Below, one piece after another: positions 24,453 through 32,381 of a stretch of 64,000 nt of DNA. The DNA comes from an uncultured Clostridia bacterium (GTDB lineage: Bacteria > Bacillota > Clostridia > Christensenellales > Borkfalkiaceae). A program made the translations under genes and the position numbers. The stretch is taken from NCBI GenBank assembly GCA_934271255.1, contig CAKQQS010000003.1, positions 95,142-159,141 of the forward strand, written 5' to 3'. The notes beneath the pieces were generated by a model. It saw only the letters and a list, made by a program, of their open reading frames with translations, was not told where the DNA came from and searched no databases. The first letter of the stretch is position 1. The number at the start of each line of letters is the position of its first letter.

Positions 24453-25426
24453 AAGGGTTAAAAAGAATAAACGAAGAATTAAAAGCCAACGCCCCCGATC
24501 TTTCGGCAAAAATAGTCGAAAGCGTTGACTGGAACGCAGTTGCTCAAAAGAACAAACCGACGAAAACTTCCGAAAAGACTTTCCGTCGCCCGCTCGGTTT
24601 TTCACTTGTCGCAGCCGCCGTGCTTGCGATTTTGATAGTCCCTATGTCCGTTATTTTTATCGGTAAGCAAAAGGCTCCTTTAATCGCCTACGCCGCTTAC
24701 GACGTGGTTATAGACGTCAATCCAAACATTTCTCTTACGGTAGGGAAAGATAAAAAGGTAACCGTTCAGAAGGGGCTGAACGAAGACGGCGTGGTTTTTT
24801 TGCATAACAAAAATTACGTCGGATTAAATATCGACGACGCTACTCGTTCGATTTTCACCGAACTGAAAAACAAAGGACTTATAACTTCGGGTTCGGTCGT
24901 TCGTATTTCCGCGTTCGATACGAAGACGCGCGTTATCAAAGACGACGTGCAGTACGATATAGAAAACAATCTTAAAGACGTTTTGGGCAACGACGTAACT
25001 CTGTTGTTTTTGTCCGACGAAGAACTTGACAAAATTGAAGATTATTACGAAAACCATACGCTGAAAGAAGACGAAAAGAAAATCCTGAACGCGTTTAAAG
25101 AAAAGGTACTCGGCGTTGCAAACGAAAAACTTGCGAACGCAAAAAGCATTAGCGGTATATTAAAAAAGTATACTAAAAGCGATACCGAATTAACGCCCGA
25201 CGACGCGGAGAAGTTGGTTGAGTTTGCGGCAAAATATAAAATCGAACTAGATTTTAACCCGTACGAAAGAATAGAATACGACGACATTAAAGATTTTATC
25301 GAAGACGTAGACGAGATTTGCGAAGATTTGGAAAAGGGTATTAAAAAAGTTGCCGAAAAATCGGACGATTACTCGGAACTTATGGAAGAACTCATCGATT
25401 TAATAAAAGATTGTCTGTGGGATTGA
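24449..25426 (+). CDS. RsgI-like transmembrane anti-sigma factor
   Basis: A 325-residue single-pass membrane protein. The cytoplasmic N-terminus (about 1-50) should bind the sigma factor. The membrane helix is at about 51-70 (GFSLVAAAVLAILIVPMSVI). The outside begins with YAAYDVVIDVNPNISLTVG and GLNEDGVVFL, matching the RsgI juxtamembrane domain. Family work on RsgI proteins reports self-cleavage at an Asn-Pro bond in this domain; the NP pair in DVNPNIS is retained. The rest (about 190-325) is a Lys/Glu/Asp-rich helical tail without the carbohydrate-binding or protease modules seen on other RsgIs, so the signal sensed is unclear. AAGGAGG precedes the ATG, which overlaps the sigma stop. Confidence 0.78.
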   Translation: MKGLKRINEELKANAPDLSAKIVESVDWNAVAQKNKPTKTSEKTFRRPLGFSLVAAAVLAILIVPMSVIFIGKQKAPLIAYAAYDVVIDVNPNISLTVGKDKKVTVQKGLNEDGVVFLHNKNYVGLNIDDATRSIFTELKNKGLITSGSVVRISAFDTKTRVIKDDVQYDIENNLKDVLGNDVTLLFLSDEELDKIEDYYENHTLKEDEKKILNAFKEKVLGVANEKLANAKSISGILKKYTKSDTELTPDDAEKLVEFAAKYKIELDFNPYERIEYDDIKDFIEDVDEICEDLEKGIKKVAEKSDDYSELMEELIDLIKDCLWD

Positions 25427-25454
25427 AAACTTTTTTGAAATATTTTTAAAAAAG

Positions 25455-25483
25455 TGAGAATTATCACGGCGCGCAATCGTATA
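25455..25483 (+). promoter_or_regulatory. Second ECF-type promoter, before the acidic lipoprotein gene
   Basis: TGAGAA, 17 bases, CGTATA, with CAATCGTATAT and AGTGAAA identical to the promoter at 23845. An AT-rich inverted repeat (ACTTTTTT...AAAAAAGT) ends just upstream. Confidence 0.7.
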
Positions 25484-25539
25484 TGTAGTGAAAGCGCTTT
25501 GTTGATGAAAACAAAAAAACTCACAAGGAGAAAAGATTT

Positions 25540-26508
25540 ATGAAAAAGAAAATAATCACGACTATTGCAACTATTACTATACTTTCGGCGTTATCGCTGA
25601 GCGCGTTGGCTTGTAACGGAAGCGGCGCAGGCAACGCTACGGCAAACAAAACCTTTAAGACGAGCAACGACTTTTTCGCGATGTCTGCTGCTTCCGGCGT
25701 AAGTTTTTTTAACGCCGAAACACCGGATACCGTTTACGCTCCCACGCTTAGATTTATGTCGGCGAAAAGCGCAGAAACGAACGAAACCGACGAAGCGGCG
25801 CCCGTTCGCCCCGCAGAGTTTACGGACGAAACCGTAGCGGAAATTAAAAACTCGCTCGTAATGTTCGACTCGATAGTCGGCGGCGGAGTAAGTTCTTCTG
25901 TCGAAGCAAACGGCGATACGGAAGGGGACTACTCGGCTTACGCTTATAAAATGACGGTTGGATTCGGCGGCGAAACGGCGGTAATGTATTATAACGAAAC
26001 GGGCGTAAAGACGGAAACGGAAGAAGACGACGACGAGGTTGAAACCGAAACGACGACTACTTTAAAAGGCGTTCTGGTGTCCGGCGCGAACGTGTACGAA
26101 ACGGACGGCAAGAGAAAGGAAGAAACGTCCGAGAAGGAAAAAGAGTTCAAACTCGAACTCACGGTTAAAAAGAGCGACAAAGATTACGTAAGATTTACCT
26201 ACGGTACGGAAACGGAAGAAGGTGAAAACGAAACGAAATATGAATGCGAAATATACGAAAACGGCGTAAAGATTCAGGAAACCGAAATAGAGATCGAAGA
26301 AGAAAACGGCAAAACCGAAATCAAGTTCGAGCTTGAAAAAGGCGGAAAGAAAGACGGCGTCGAATACAAAATAGTAAAACGCTCTGAAAACAAGTTCGAT
26401 ATTCGCAGAGAAGAAAACAAGAAAAAATCTTACATTCTTGCGGAGAAGACGGCGGACGGATATAAGTTCACTTATTCCAACGGCTTTTCCGAATCAATAA
26501 ACTTATAA
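25540..26508 (+). CDS. Acidic lipoprotein, predicted target of the adjacent ECF sigma factor
   Basis: A 322-residue exported protein with signal and lipobox LSALAC (Cys near 25). No known domain is recognised. The mature part has a Ser/Ala-rich N-terminal third (FFAMSAASGVSFFNAE), then a repetitive beta-like region rich in Glu, Lys and Thr (residues about 150-322), including a run of acidic residues (TEEDDDEVETETTTT) and segments such as KYECEIYENGVKIQETEIE. The strand-like alternation suggests a beta sheet. AAGGAG lies before the ATG. Its promoter duplicates that of the sigma operon, so it is probably induced with it and could be the envelope effector or a signal partner of the RsgI-like protein. 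It ends at a strong terminator. Confidence 0.7.
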   Translation: MKKKIITTIATITILSALSLSALACNGSGAGNATANKTFKTSNDFFAMSAASGVSFFNAETPDTVYAPTLRFMSAKSAETNETDEAAPVRPAEFTDETVAEIKNSLVMFDSIVGGGVSSSVEANGDTEGDYSAYAYKMTVGFGGETAVMYYNETGVKTETEEDDDEVETETTTTLKGVLVSGANVYETDGKRKEETSEKEKEFKLELTVKKSDKDYVRFTYGTETEEGENETKYECEIYENGVKIQETEIEIEEENGKTEIKFELEKGGKKDGVEYKIVKRSENKFDIRREENKKKSYILAEKTADGYKFTYSNGFSESINL

Positions 26509-26546
26509 TCATAATCCCCCATAAAACATGTTTTCTCTAAACAGGT

Positions 26547-26588
26547 CACCCCGCCGCGAGTAACTCTCGCGGCGGGGTGTCTTTATTT
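26547..26588 (+). terminator. Strong terminator after the lipoprotein gene
   Basis: Perfect 14-bp GC-rich stem CACCCCGCCGCGAG / CTCGCGGCGGGGTG, loop TAACT, then TCTTTATTT. Confidence 0.9.
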
Positions 26589-26603
26589 CGTAAAATTGAG
26601 ATT

Positions 26604-26639
26604 AAACAAAAAAATCGTTAGCGTAACGCTGACGATTTT
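26604..26639 (-). terminator. Terminator after tRNA-Gln
   Basis: Minus strand AAAATCGTCAGCG, loop TTA, CGCTAACGATTTT with one mismatch, followed by more Ts. It starts two bases after the tRNA CCA end. Confidence 0.85.
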
Positions 26640-26640
26640 A

Positions 26641-26716
26641 TGGCTGGGGTAATAGGATTCGAACCTATGAAATAACGGAGTCAGAGTCCGTGGCCTTACC
26701 GCTTGGCGATACCCCA
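26641..26716 (-). tRNA. trnQ: tRNA-Gln, anticodon CTG
   Basis: A 76-nt gene with encoded CCA. Acceptor stem TGGGGTA/TACCCCA with discriminator G, D-arm GCC...GGC, anticodon arm ACGGA-CTCTGAC-TCCGT giving anticodon CTG (reads CAG), and T-arm ATAGG-TTCGAAT-CCTAT. All stems pair fully. It lies 85 bases downstream of rnpB on the same strand and may be transcribed with it. Confidence 0.97.
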
Positions 26717-26801
26717 AAATATATTCCGACGATTTTCGCGATACTTTTTCGGTAAAACCGATATAAGCGTTTGCGGTTAAATTGTCGGTGAATAAAAAGT
26801 G

Positions 26802-27146
26802 TTGAGTCAGTCTATAAGCCGAGTTCTGTATTATGCGGTTATTTATCTAGGACTAACGTCTCCGTCAGCCTCAAGCGATATTTTAACGAAACTTATCTGC
26901 GAGCAACATTATATAAGTTTCCCAATCTTGCATCGAACGGGGTTTACACGGCTATTCGCGTTACCGCGAACACGGTGAGCTCTTACCTCGCCTTTTCAAC
27001 CTTACAGACAAAAGTCTGCGGTACTTTTCTGTTGCACTTTCCTTAAAGTCGCCTTCACCGGGATTTCTCCGGCGTTCTGCTCTGCGATGCTCGGACTTTC
27101 CTCATTGACGGCTTAAACCGTCCCCGCAACCGCATGGCTGACTCAA
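26802..27146 (-). ncRNA. rnpB: RNase P RNA, A-type (bacterial class A)
   Basis: The catalytic RNA of RNase P, which matures tRNA 5' ends. P1 is TTGAGTCAG/CTGACTCAA, which sets both ends. Near the 5' side is the conserved GAGGAAAGTCCGAGC block, in the middle AAGGTTGAAAAG...GGTAAGAGCTCACC, and near the 3' end ACAGAACTCGGCTTATAG, which pairs back to form P4. The overall organisation fits the A type rather than the B type of Bacillus. It is about 345 nt long. The promoter overlaps the mnmG stop codon, so rnpB has its own start. Confidence 0.96.
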
Positions 27147-27153
27147 CTATATC

Positions 27154-27182
27154 ATTATAACACATCTGTTTCGATTTGTCAT
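27154..27182 (-). promoter_or_regulatory. rnpB promoter overlapping the mnmG stop
   Basis: Minus strand ATGACA (27182-27177), 17-base spacer, TATAAT (27159-27154). The predicted start falls 7 bases on, at the 5' strand of P1. The -35 overlaps the mnmG stop codon. Confidence 0.7.
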
Positions 27183-29050
27183 CTGATTTTACCGTTTTTA
27201 ATCAATAACATTAAAACTGTTATGTCCGCGGGGCTTACTCCGCTTATTCTGGCGGCTTGCCCTAAGTTAAGCGGTTTGATTTTATCAAGTTTTTGTCTTG
27301 CTTCGAGCCTTATTCCGTCGATTTTTGAATAATCGCAATCGGGCGGAAGGGGTTGGTTTTCCAAACGCTCGGTTTTCGCTATTTGTTCGAGTTCCGCTTT
27401 TAAGTATCCTTCGTATTTTATCGTCGTTTCAATCGTTTCGAGTATATCGTTTTTAATGCCGTCGAACGCGTTAAAACTTTCTTTAACGTCGAATATCGAT
27501 ATTCCTCGTTTAATCATATCGGCGTAAGTAATTCCGCCGTTAAGCGCGTTCCCGCCTCTTGCCGTAATAAACTCGTTCGCTTGCTTAGGCGTTAGTCGGG
27601 TTTGCATTTCGGCTTCCGCTTTTTTAAGCATTTCGCGACGTGCGTTGAAAACTTCGATACGCCTTTCGCTCGCCAACCCGATTTTTATGGCGATAGGGGT
27701 AAGCCTGATGTCCGCGTCGTCCCCGCGCAGCGTTAATCTATGTTCCGCTCTCGAAGTCATCATACGATAAGGCTCGTTAGTTCCTTTCGTTACTAGATCG
27801 TCTATCAAAACGCCTAGGTATCCTTCGTTCCGCTTTAAGATGACGGGCTGTTTATCGGTAATATACATAGCCGCGTTGATTCCCGCAATCAAACCTTGTC
27901 CCGCCGCTTCTTCGTAACCGCTGGTACCGTTGATTTGCCCCGCCGTGAACAAGCCTTTTACTTTTTTGTATTCGAGAGAGGGGAGAACGTCGAGCGTGTC
28001 GATACAATCGTATTCGATAGCGTAAGCGTACCGCATGATTTCGCAACGTTCGAGTCCCGCGACGGTACGATATATTTCGCGTTGAACGTCGTGCGGCAAG
28101 GACGTCGAAAGTCCCTGAACGTATATTTCGTTCGTATTTTTGCCTTCCGGTTCCAAAAACAGCTGATGCCTTTCTTTGTCGGCAAACCTGACTACTTTAT
28201 CTTCGATCGAAGGGCAGTATCTCGGACCTATTCCGTGAACTTTCCCCGTGTACAAGGGAGAACGGTCAAGGTTATTTCTTATAATTTCGTGAGTTTTTTC
28301 GTTGGTGTAAGTAAGGTAACACGGTTCTTGTTTTTCGGGTATCCTTTCGCTTAAATAGGAAAAGGGGTAAACGTTCGTTTCGCCTTCCTGTATTTGACAT
28401 TTAGAAAAATCTATCGTCCTTTTGTCGATTCTCGCGGGCGTACCCGTCTTGAACCGCCTTACGTTAAACCCTAAATCGATAAGGCTTTGCGTAAGCCCGT
28501 TAGCGGCGGAAGTAAACCCGTTAGGGCCGCTGTATTGTTTCCATTCCCCCGCGAAAATAAAACTGTTTAAATATACGCCCGTCGCAACTACTACGGCTTT
28601 ACAGTCGATTTTGCCGCCGAAAGAAGTCTCTACACCCGAAACTTTACCGTTTTCGGTGAGTATTTTAGTAACTTCGCCTTGAAGAATACGTAGGTTAGGG
28701 GTGTTTTCAAGCGTTTCTTTCATTACGGTATGGTAAACGTTTTTATCTTCCTGACTGCGTAAACTTTGAACAGCCGCTCCTTTTCCGCGGTTGAGCATAC
28801 GGATTTGCATACACGCCTTATCGGCGCATACGCCCATTTCTCCGCCCAAAGCGTCGATTTCTCTGACCAACTGACCTTTCGCAGTACCGCCGATACTCGG
28901 ATTGCACGGCATAAACCCTATACTGTCAAGGTTGAGCGTTATGATAGCGGTTTTAAGTCCCAGTCGGGAAAGAGCAAGCGCGGACTCGCACCCTGCGTGC
29001 CCCGCGCCTACGACTACCGCATCGAATTGTCCTTCGTTAAATATCGTCAT
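27179..29050 (-). CDS. mnmG: tRNA uridine-34 5-carboxymethylaminomethyl modification enzyme MnmG (GidA)
   Basis: With MnmE, this FAD protein installs the cmnm5 group on wobble U34 of tRNAs such as Lys, Glu, Gln and Leu. The 623 residues have normal length. N-terminal FAD site VVGAGHAGCESALALSRLG near 11-29, the signature CNPSIGGTAKGQLVREIDAL with its catalytic Cys near 48, and MTSRAEHRLTLRGDDADIRL near 430. The C-terminal helical domain contains YEGYLKAELEQI and ARISGVSPADITVLML. It begins inside the end of dnaA (ATGA overlap of 4 bases), so its translation is coupled to dnaA. In most bacteria mnmG pairs with mnmE or rsmG near the origin; here mnmE is not in the window. Confidence 0.97.
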   Translation of the reverse strand: MTIFNEGQFDAVVVGAGHAGCESALALSRLGLKTAIITLNLDSIGFMPCNPSIGGTAKGQLVREIDALGGEMGVCADKACMQIRMLNRGKGAAVQSLRSQEDKNVYHTVMKETLENTPNLRILQGEVTKILTENGKVSGVETSFGGKIDCKAVVVATGVYLNSFIFAGEWKQYSGPNGFTSAANGLTQSLIDLGFNVRRFKTGTPARIDKRTIDFSKCQIQEGETNVYPFSYLSERIPEKQEPCYLTYTNEKTHEIIRNNLDRSPLYTGKVHGIGPRYCPSIEDKVVRFADKERHQLFLEPEGKNTNEIYVQGLSTSLPHDVQREIYRTVAGLERCEIMRYAYAIEYDCIDTLDVLPSLEYKKVKGLFTAGQINGTSGYEEAAGQGLIAGINAAMYITDKQPVILKRNEGYLGVLIDDLVTKGTNEPYRMMTSRAEHRLTLRGDDADIRLTPIAIKIGLASERRIEVFNARREMLKKAEAEMQTRLTPKQANEFITARGGNALNGGITYADMIKRGISIFDVKESFNAFDGIKNDILETIETTIKYEGYLKAELEQIAKTERLENQPLPPDCDYSKIDGIRLEARQKLDKIKPLNLGQAARISGVSPADITVLMLLIKNGKIR

Positions 29051-30375
29051 TTCTTTAAAATCATATTTTTAAGATCGTTTACGTCGGTTGCGATCTTCGG
29101 GTTAACCGAAATGAGTTCGGCTATTTTATCTCTTGAATATATAACGGTCGTGTGATCTCTGCCGCCCAGCATTTCGCCTATCGTAACAAGGGGTAAACTC
29201 ATCAACTCGGTAATAAGATAACAACATATTTGCCGCGGTTCGACAAACTCTTTGTTTTTCTTTTTGCCTATTAAATCCGCTTTGGTGATATGATAAAACT
29301 CGGCAACGGTTTTTATTATGTCCGCAACCTTTATTTCTTCCTGATTAGAATCCGCCACTTCGTTCAACGCTTCTTTTACGAAATCGATCGTGATAGCTTT
29401 TTCGTGCAATCTGGAAGCGAAAATAACGTTTGTTAGTTTTCCTATTAAAGAACGAATATCGTTATCGCTCGTTTCGGCGATATACGTTAAAACGTCGATG
29501 GGAATAATACATTTTCTTTCTTCCGATTTGCGTTTTAAAATAGCGATTCTCGTTTCTATTTCGGGCGGTTGGATTTCCGTAATAAGTCCGCCCTCGAATC
29601 TGGTGCGAAGTCTTTCTTCGAGCAAAGATATTTCGCTCGGATGACGGTCGGAAACGAGAACGATTTGTTTCTTTTGCATAACGAGTTCGTTGAAAGTATG
29701 GAAGAACTCCGTTTGCGTAGTGGTTTTGTTGGAAATGAACTGAATATCGTCGATAAGCAAAACGTCTACGTTTCTGTAACGATTTCTGAACTCTTGTCCG
29801 CGGTTTGCGCCGTGCGAAACCATTTCAACCAAGTCGTTGGTAAACTTTTCGCAGGTAACGTAAGTAACGTTGATAGTCGGGTCAGACGCTTTCAGTTTGT
29901 TTGCAATAGCCATCATAAGGTGCGTTTTTCCGAGTCCGGTACCGCCGTAGATAAACAGGGGGTTATACGCTTCGCCGGGTTCTTCGGCGACGGCTTTCGC
30001 CGCGGCGTATGCAAATTCGTTCGACGAACCGACTACGAAGTTATCGAGAGTAAACTTCGGGTCGATAGGCATACCTTGCGGCTCGGTTGAATAACGCGAG
30101 TACGGGTTTGCGCCGAGTTCGTCTAATTGCGAACGGGTAACAATTTCAAAATCTTTAATGTCGGTGCCTTGTTCGATAATCGCTTCTCTTACTTTTTCGT
30201 ACAAAGTGGTAGTAACGCCGTGCGAAAACGTTTCGCTCGGCGCGCATAAAATAAGTTTTCCTTGTCTGACGTCAACCGCTTTAAGAACGGAAATGAACGT
30301 GGTGAAAGACAAGTTTGAAACTTTTGCTTCCAGCACCGTTTTTACGTTATTCCAGAAAATTTCGTAAGATTCCAT
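29047..30375 (-). CDS. dnaA: Chromosomal replication initiator DnaA
   Basis: AAA+ initiator that binds DnaA boxes and opens the origin. 442 residues. Domain I (about 1-80, FWNNVKTVLEAKVSNLSFTTF), a short linker, then domain III with Walker A FIYGGTGLGKTHLMMAIANKL near 143, Walker B VLLIDDIQFISNK, sensor 1 and the arginine-finger region. Domain IV ends with the DNA-binding signature EMLGGRDHTTVIYSRDKI. Only a weak SD (GGGGT) precedes the ATG. Unusually, dnaN does not follow: the gene downstream is mnmG and the divergent neighbour is recF. The DnaA-recF gap of 152 bases is AT-rich but holds no clear DnaA box. Confidence 0.97.
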   Translation of the reverse strand: MESYEIFWNNVKTVLEAKVSNLSFTTFISVLKAVDVRQGKLILCAPSETFSHGVTTTLYEKVREAIIEQGTDIKDFEIVTRSQLDELGANPYSRYSTEPQGMPIDPKFTLDNFVVGSSNEFAYAAAKAVAEEPGEAYNPLFIYGGTGLGKTHLMMAIANKLKASDPTINVTYVTCEKFTNDLVEMVSHGANRGQEFRNRYRNVDVLLIDDIQFISNKTTTQTEFFHTFNELVMQKKQIVLVSDRHPSEISLLEERLRTRFEGGLITEIQPPEIETRIAILKRKSEERKCIIPIDVLTYIAETSDNDIRSLIGKLTNVIFASRLHEKAITIDFVKEALNEVADSNQEEIKVADIIKTVAEFYHITKADLIGKKKNKEFVEPRQICCYLITELMSLPLVTIGEMLGGRDHTTVIYSRDKIAELISVNPKIATDVNDLKNMILKK

Positions 30376-30527
30376 ATTTTTTACCCCGTTTTCTTGAAAA
30401 ATATTTTGTCGTTTGTTATACTTAATATAATACTTTAATTATATAGTCGACCAGTGTTTATCAATTATAACAAATTACGAAAAAAAAATAAAGTGTTTAA
30501 AGCAAAAAAACGAAATTGCGGTGAAAA
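30376..30527. promoter_or_regulatory. dnaA-recF divergent intergenic region
   Basis: 152 AT-rich bases. On the plus strand TTGAAA (30394-30399), 17 bases, TATACT (30417-30422) can drive recF with a leader of about 100 nt. On the minus strand TTGATA-15-TATAAT is a weaker candidate for dnaA. No 9-mer matching TTATNCACA is present, so it is not a convincing origin by itself. Confidence 0.5.
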
Positions 30528-31631
30528 ATGTATATTAAAGAATTGAAACTGCATAATTTCAGGAACTTTGAAAACGAAACGTTTACGTTCGGCAAAGGCT
30601 TGAATATTTTGCACGGAGCCAACGCGCAAGGAAAAACTAATACGGGCGAAGCGATATTTTATTTATGCACGGGATATTCCCCGAAAGCGAGCAGAGATAC
30701 CCAACTCGTACGAAACGGCGAAAAGGAAGGGTGCGTTGCGGGGACTGCCGTCGGTATGTACGGAGAAGTCGACGTTAAGATAAACGTAAGCAAATCGGAC
30801 AAAAAATCGATTTTCGTAAACGGTACGAAAATAAACAGGTACGGTGAACTTATGGGAAACATCAACGCAGTGTTTTTCAACCCTCACGAATTAAAACTCG
30901 TTCAGGAAAGTCCCGAAGACAGAAGAAGATTTTTGAACATCTCGCTGTCCGAACAATCGAGAAATTATTTTTACGCGTTACAAAAATATAACAAAATATT
31001 AGAACAACGCAACGCGCTGTTAAAAGACAGAGATTATCGGACGGTACTCGACACCTTGCCCGTATGGGATAAAACGCTTGCGAAAGTAGGCGCGAAAATA
31101 ATCAAAGCGAGAATAGATTTTATGAAACTGCTTGCCCCGAAAGCGCAGGAGTTCCATTCGTATATAACCGAAAACAAAGAACTTTTGGAACTCTCGATGG
31201 AAAACGGTTATACGGACGATATCGACGAAATCGAAGCAAAACTGCTGGCGGGGTTAGAAGGGGGAAGGGATAGGGATATACGTTTAGGATATACGTGCAT
31301 AGGCCCGCACAGAGACGATATAAAGATACATTTAAACGGTGAAGACGTTAAGGTTTACGGTAGTCAGGGGCAACAGCGAACGGTCGCTTTGTCTATGAAA
31401 ATGGCGGAAGTAAGCGTTTTTGAAAACGTGTTCAAGGAAAAGCCGATACTTATTCTGGACGACGTTATGAGCGAACTCGACAGAAAACGTCAGAAGCGTT
31501 TGATAAGCGCGCTCGGCGATATTCAGGCGATAGTTACCACGACGAACGTAGACGGCGGATTGTACAAAGTCCCGCATACGCGATTTGAAATAAGAAAAGG
31601 GAAACTGTTTAAAGTAAAAGAGATTAAATAA
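30528..31631 (+). CDS. recF: DNA replication and repair protein RecF
   Basis: SMC-like ATPase that loads RecA at single-strand gaps together with RecO and RecR. 367 residues: KELKLHNFRNFENETFTFGKG at the start, Walker A HGANAQGKTNTGEAI near 33-43, IFVNGTKINRYGEL with FFNPHELKLVQESPEDRRRF near 115-140, signature GSQGQQRTVALSMKMAE near 290 and Walker B PILILDDVMSELD. The usual Glu of the GENAQGKTN form is Ala here. SD is weak (GCGGTG). It stands divergent from dnaA without the usual dnaN and S4-like (yaaA) genes, and ends at a bidirectional terminator. Confidence 0.95.
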   Translation: MYIKELKLHNFRNFENETFTFGKGLNILHGANAQGKTNTGEAIFYLCTGYSPKASRDTQLVRNGEKEGCVAGTAVGMYGEVDVKINVSKSDKKSIFVNGTKINRYGELMGNINAVFFNPHELKLVQESPEDRRRFLNISLSEQSRNYFYALQKYNKILEQRNALLKDRDYRTVLDTLPVWDKTLAKVGAKIIKARIDFMKLLAPKAQEFHSYITENKELLELSMENGYTDDIDEIEAKLLAGLEGGRDRDIRLGYTCIGPHRDDIKIHLNGEDVKVYGSQGQQRTVALSMKMAEVSVFENVFKEKPILILDDVMSELDRKRQKRLISALGDIQAIVTTTNVDGGLYKVPHTRFEIRKGKLFKVKEIK

Positions 31632-31633
31632 AC

Positions 31634-31671
31634 AAAATTAAAGGACGCGAAAAAATCGCGTCCTTAATTTT
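31634..31671. terminator. Bidirectional terminator between recF and the 21-residue peptide gene
   Basis: 10-bp core AAGGACGCGA / TCGCGTCCTT with a 5-A loop, extended by AAAATT/AATTTT beyond a bulged A. It serves recF on the plus strand and the peptide/rubrerythrin unit on the minus strand. Confidence 0.85.
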
Positions 31672-31682
31672 AGCCCAAAAAA

Positions 31683-31748
31683 TTATTTACAACTCTTTGT
31701 ACCGCTTCTCTTACCACAACCGGTGGTTTTCTTTGAAGTTCTTTTCAT
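31683..31748 (-). CDS. 21-residue basic, Cys-containing peptide
   Basis: An ORF of 22 codons including stop, beginning MKRTSKKTT and continuing GCGKRSGTKSCK. Nine of 21 residues are Lys or Arg, with two cysteines (positions 11 and 20) and many Gly, Ser and Thr. It has an ideal ribosome site: AAGGAGG (31763-31757), 8 bases before the ATG. It lies 31 bases downstream of rubrerythrin on the same strand and just before the shared terminator, so the two are probably co-transcribed. I recognise no family. The two cysteines could bind a metal or form a disulfide, and the charge could favour RNA or ribosome binding. The consensus SD and operon position make chance unlikely; function is open. Confidence 0.6.
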   Translation of the reverse strand: MKRTSKKTTGCGKRSGTKSCK

Positions 31749-31779
31749 TGCGTTTTCCTCCTTGGGTAAAAAAGCGAAG

Positions 31780-32358
31780 TTATTTTTCAAAATCAACTTT
31801 AACGAATCCTTGACCGCTGCCGCAAACGGGACAAATATTCCATGCTTTATAGAGTTTGTCGAAATGTCCGCAGTTAGCGCAAGTATACGTTTTTTCTTTG
31901 TCGCTTCTGAACAAAGTACCGTTTTTATAATCGTTTAGCATCTTTGAAAAAACTTCGCGGTGGTGCAGTTCGATTTCGCCTATCAGTCTGAACTTGTCCG
32001 CAATTTCGTTATAACCTTCTTCTTCGGCGGTTTTCGCTGCGGCGTTATAAAAAACGCTTTCTTGTTCTTCGCTTTTTATCGCCGAAAGCAACCCGCTTTC
32101 AACGTTTTCGGCAACGAAAGGGAAATCACCCGTAATATTTATATTGTTTACGTCGCCGGCGTTGGCATTGAGCAAGGTCATTTCTTGTTTTGCGTGCCAA
32201 GTTTCGTTTTTTGCAAGTTCTTTAATTGTATCGGCAAGCGTTTGATAGCCTTCCTTTATCAATAAATCCGCAATCATCTGATATCTCAATCCCGCCATAC
32301 ACTCCGCGGAAAAAGAGAGCGCAAGGTTTTTATAAGTTTTGCTGTCTTTAAAATCCAT
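31780..32358 (-). CDS. rbr: Rubrerythrin
   Basis: Non-haem iron peroxidase that reduces hydrogen peroxide in anaerobes. 192 residues: an N-terminal four-helix ferritin-like domain with di-iron ligands in SFSAECMAGLRYQ, KNETWHAKQE, SEEQESVFYN and IGEIELHHREVF (E...ExxH pattern), and a C-terminal rubredoxin-like domain with two Cys pairs, TCANCGH near 162 and CPVCGSGQGF near 178. The frame runs 35 codons further upstream, but the ATG at 32358 has AAGGAG 7 bases before it and matches the family start. Upstream are three CGGACAA half-sites that may bind a stress regulator. Followed by the 21-residue peptide gene. Confidence 0.95.
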   Translation of the reverse strand: MDFKDSKTYKNLALSFSAECMAGLRYQMIADLLIKEGYQTLADTIKELAKNETWHAKQEMTLLNANAGDVNNINITGDFPFVAENVESGLLSAIKSEEQESVFYNAAAKTAEEEGYNEIADKFRLIGEIELHHREVFSKMLNDYKNGTLFRSDKEKTYTCANCGHFDKLYKAWNICPVCGSGQGFVKVDFEK

Positions 32359-32381
32359 CCTTCGACTCCTTTCGTTACTAT

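Noticed and set aside
30376..30527. oriC within the dnaA-recF gap
   Set aside because: Only 152 bases and no match to TTATNCACA; TTATCAATT is too weak. AT richness alone is not enough.
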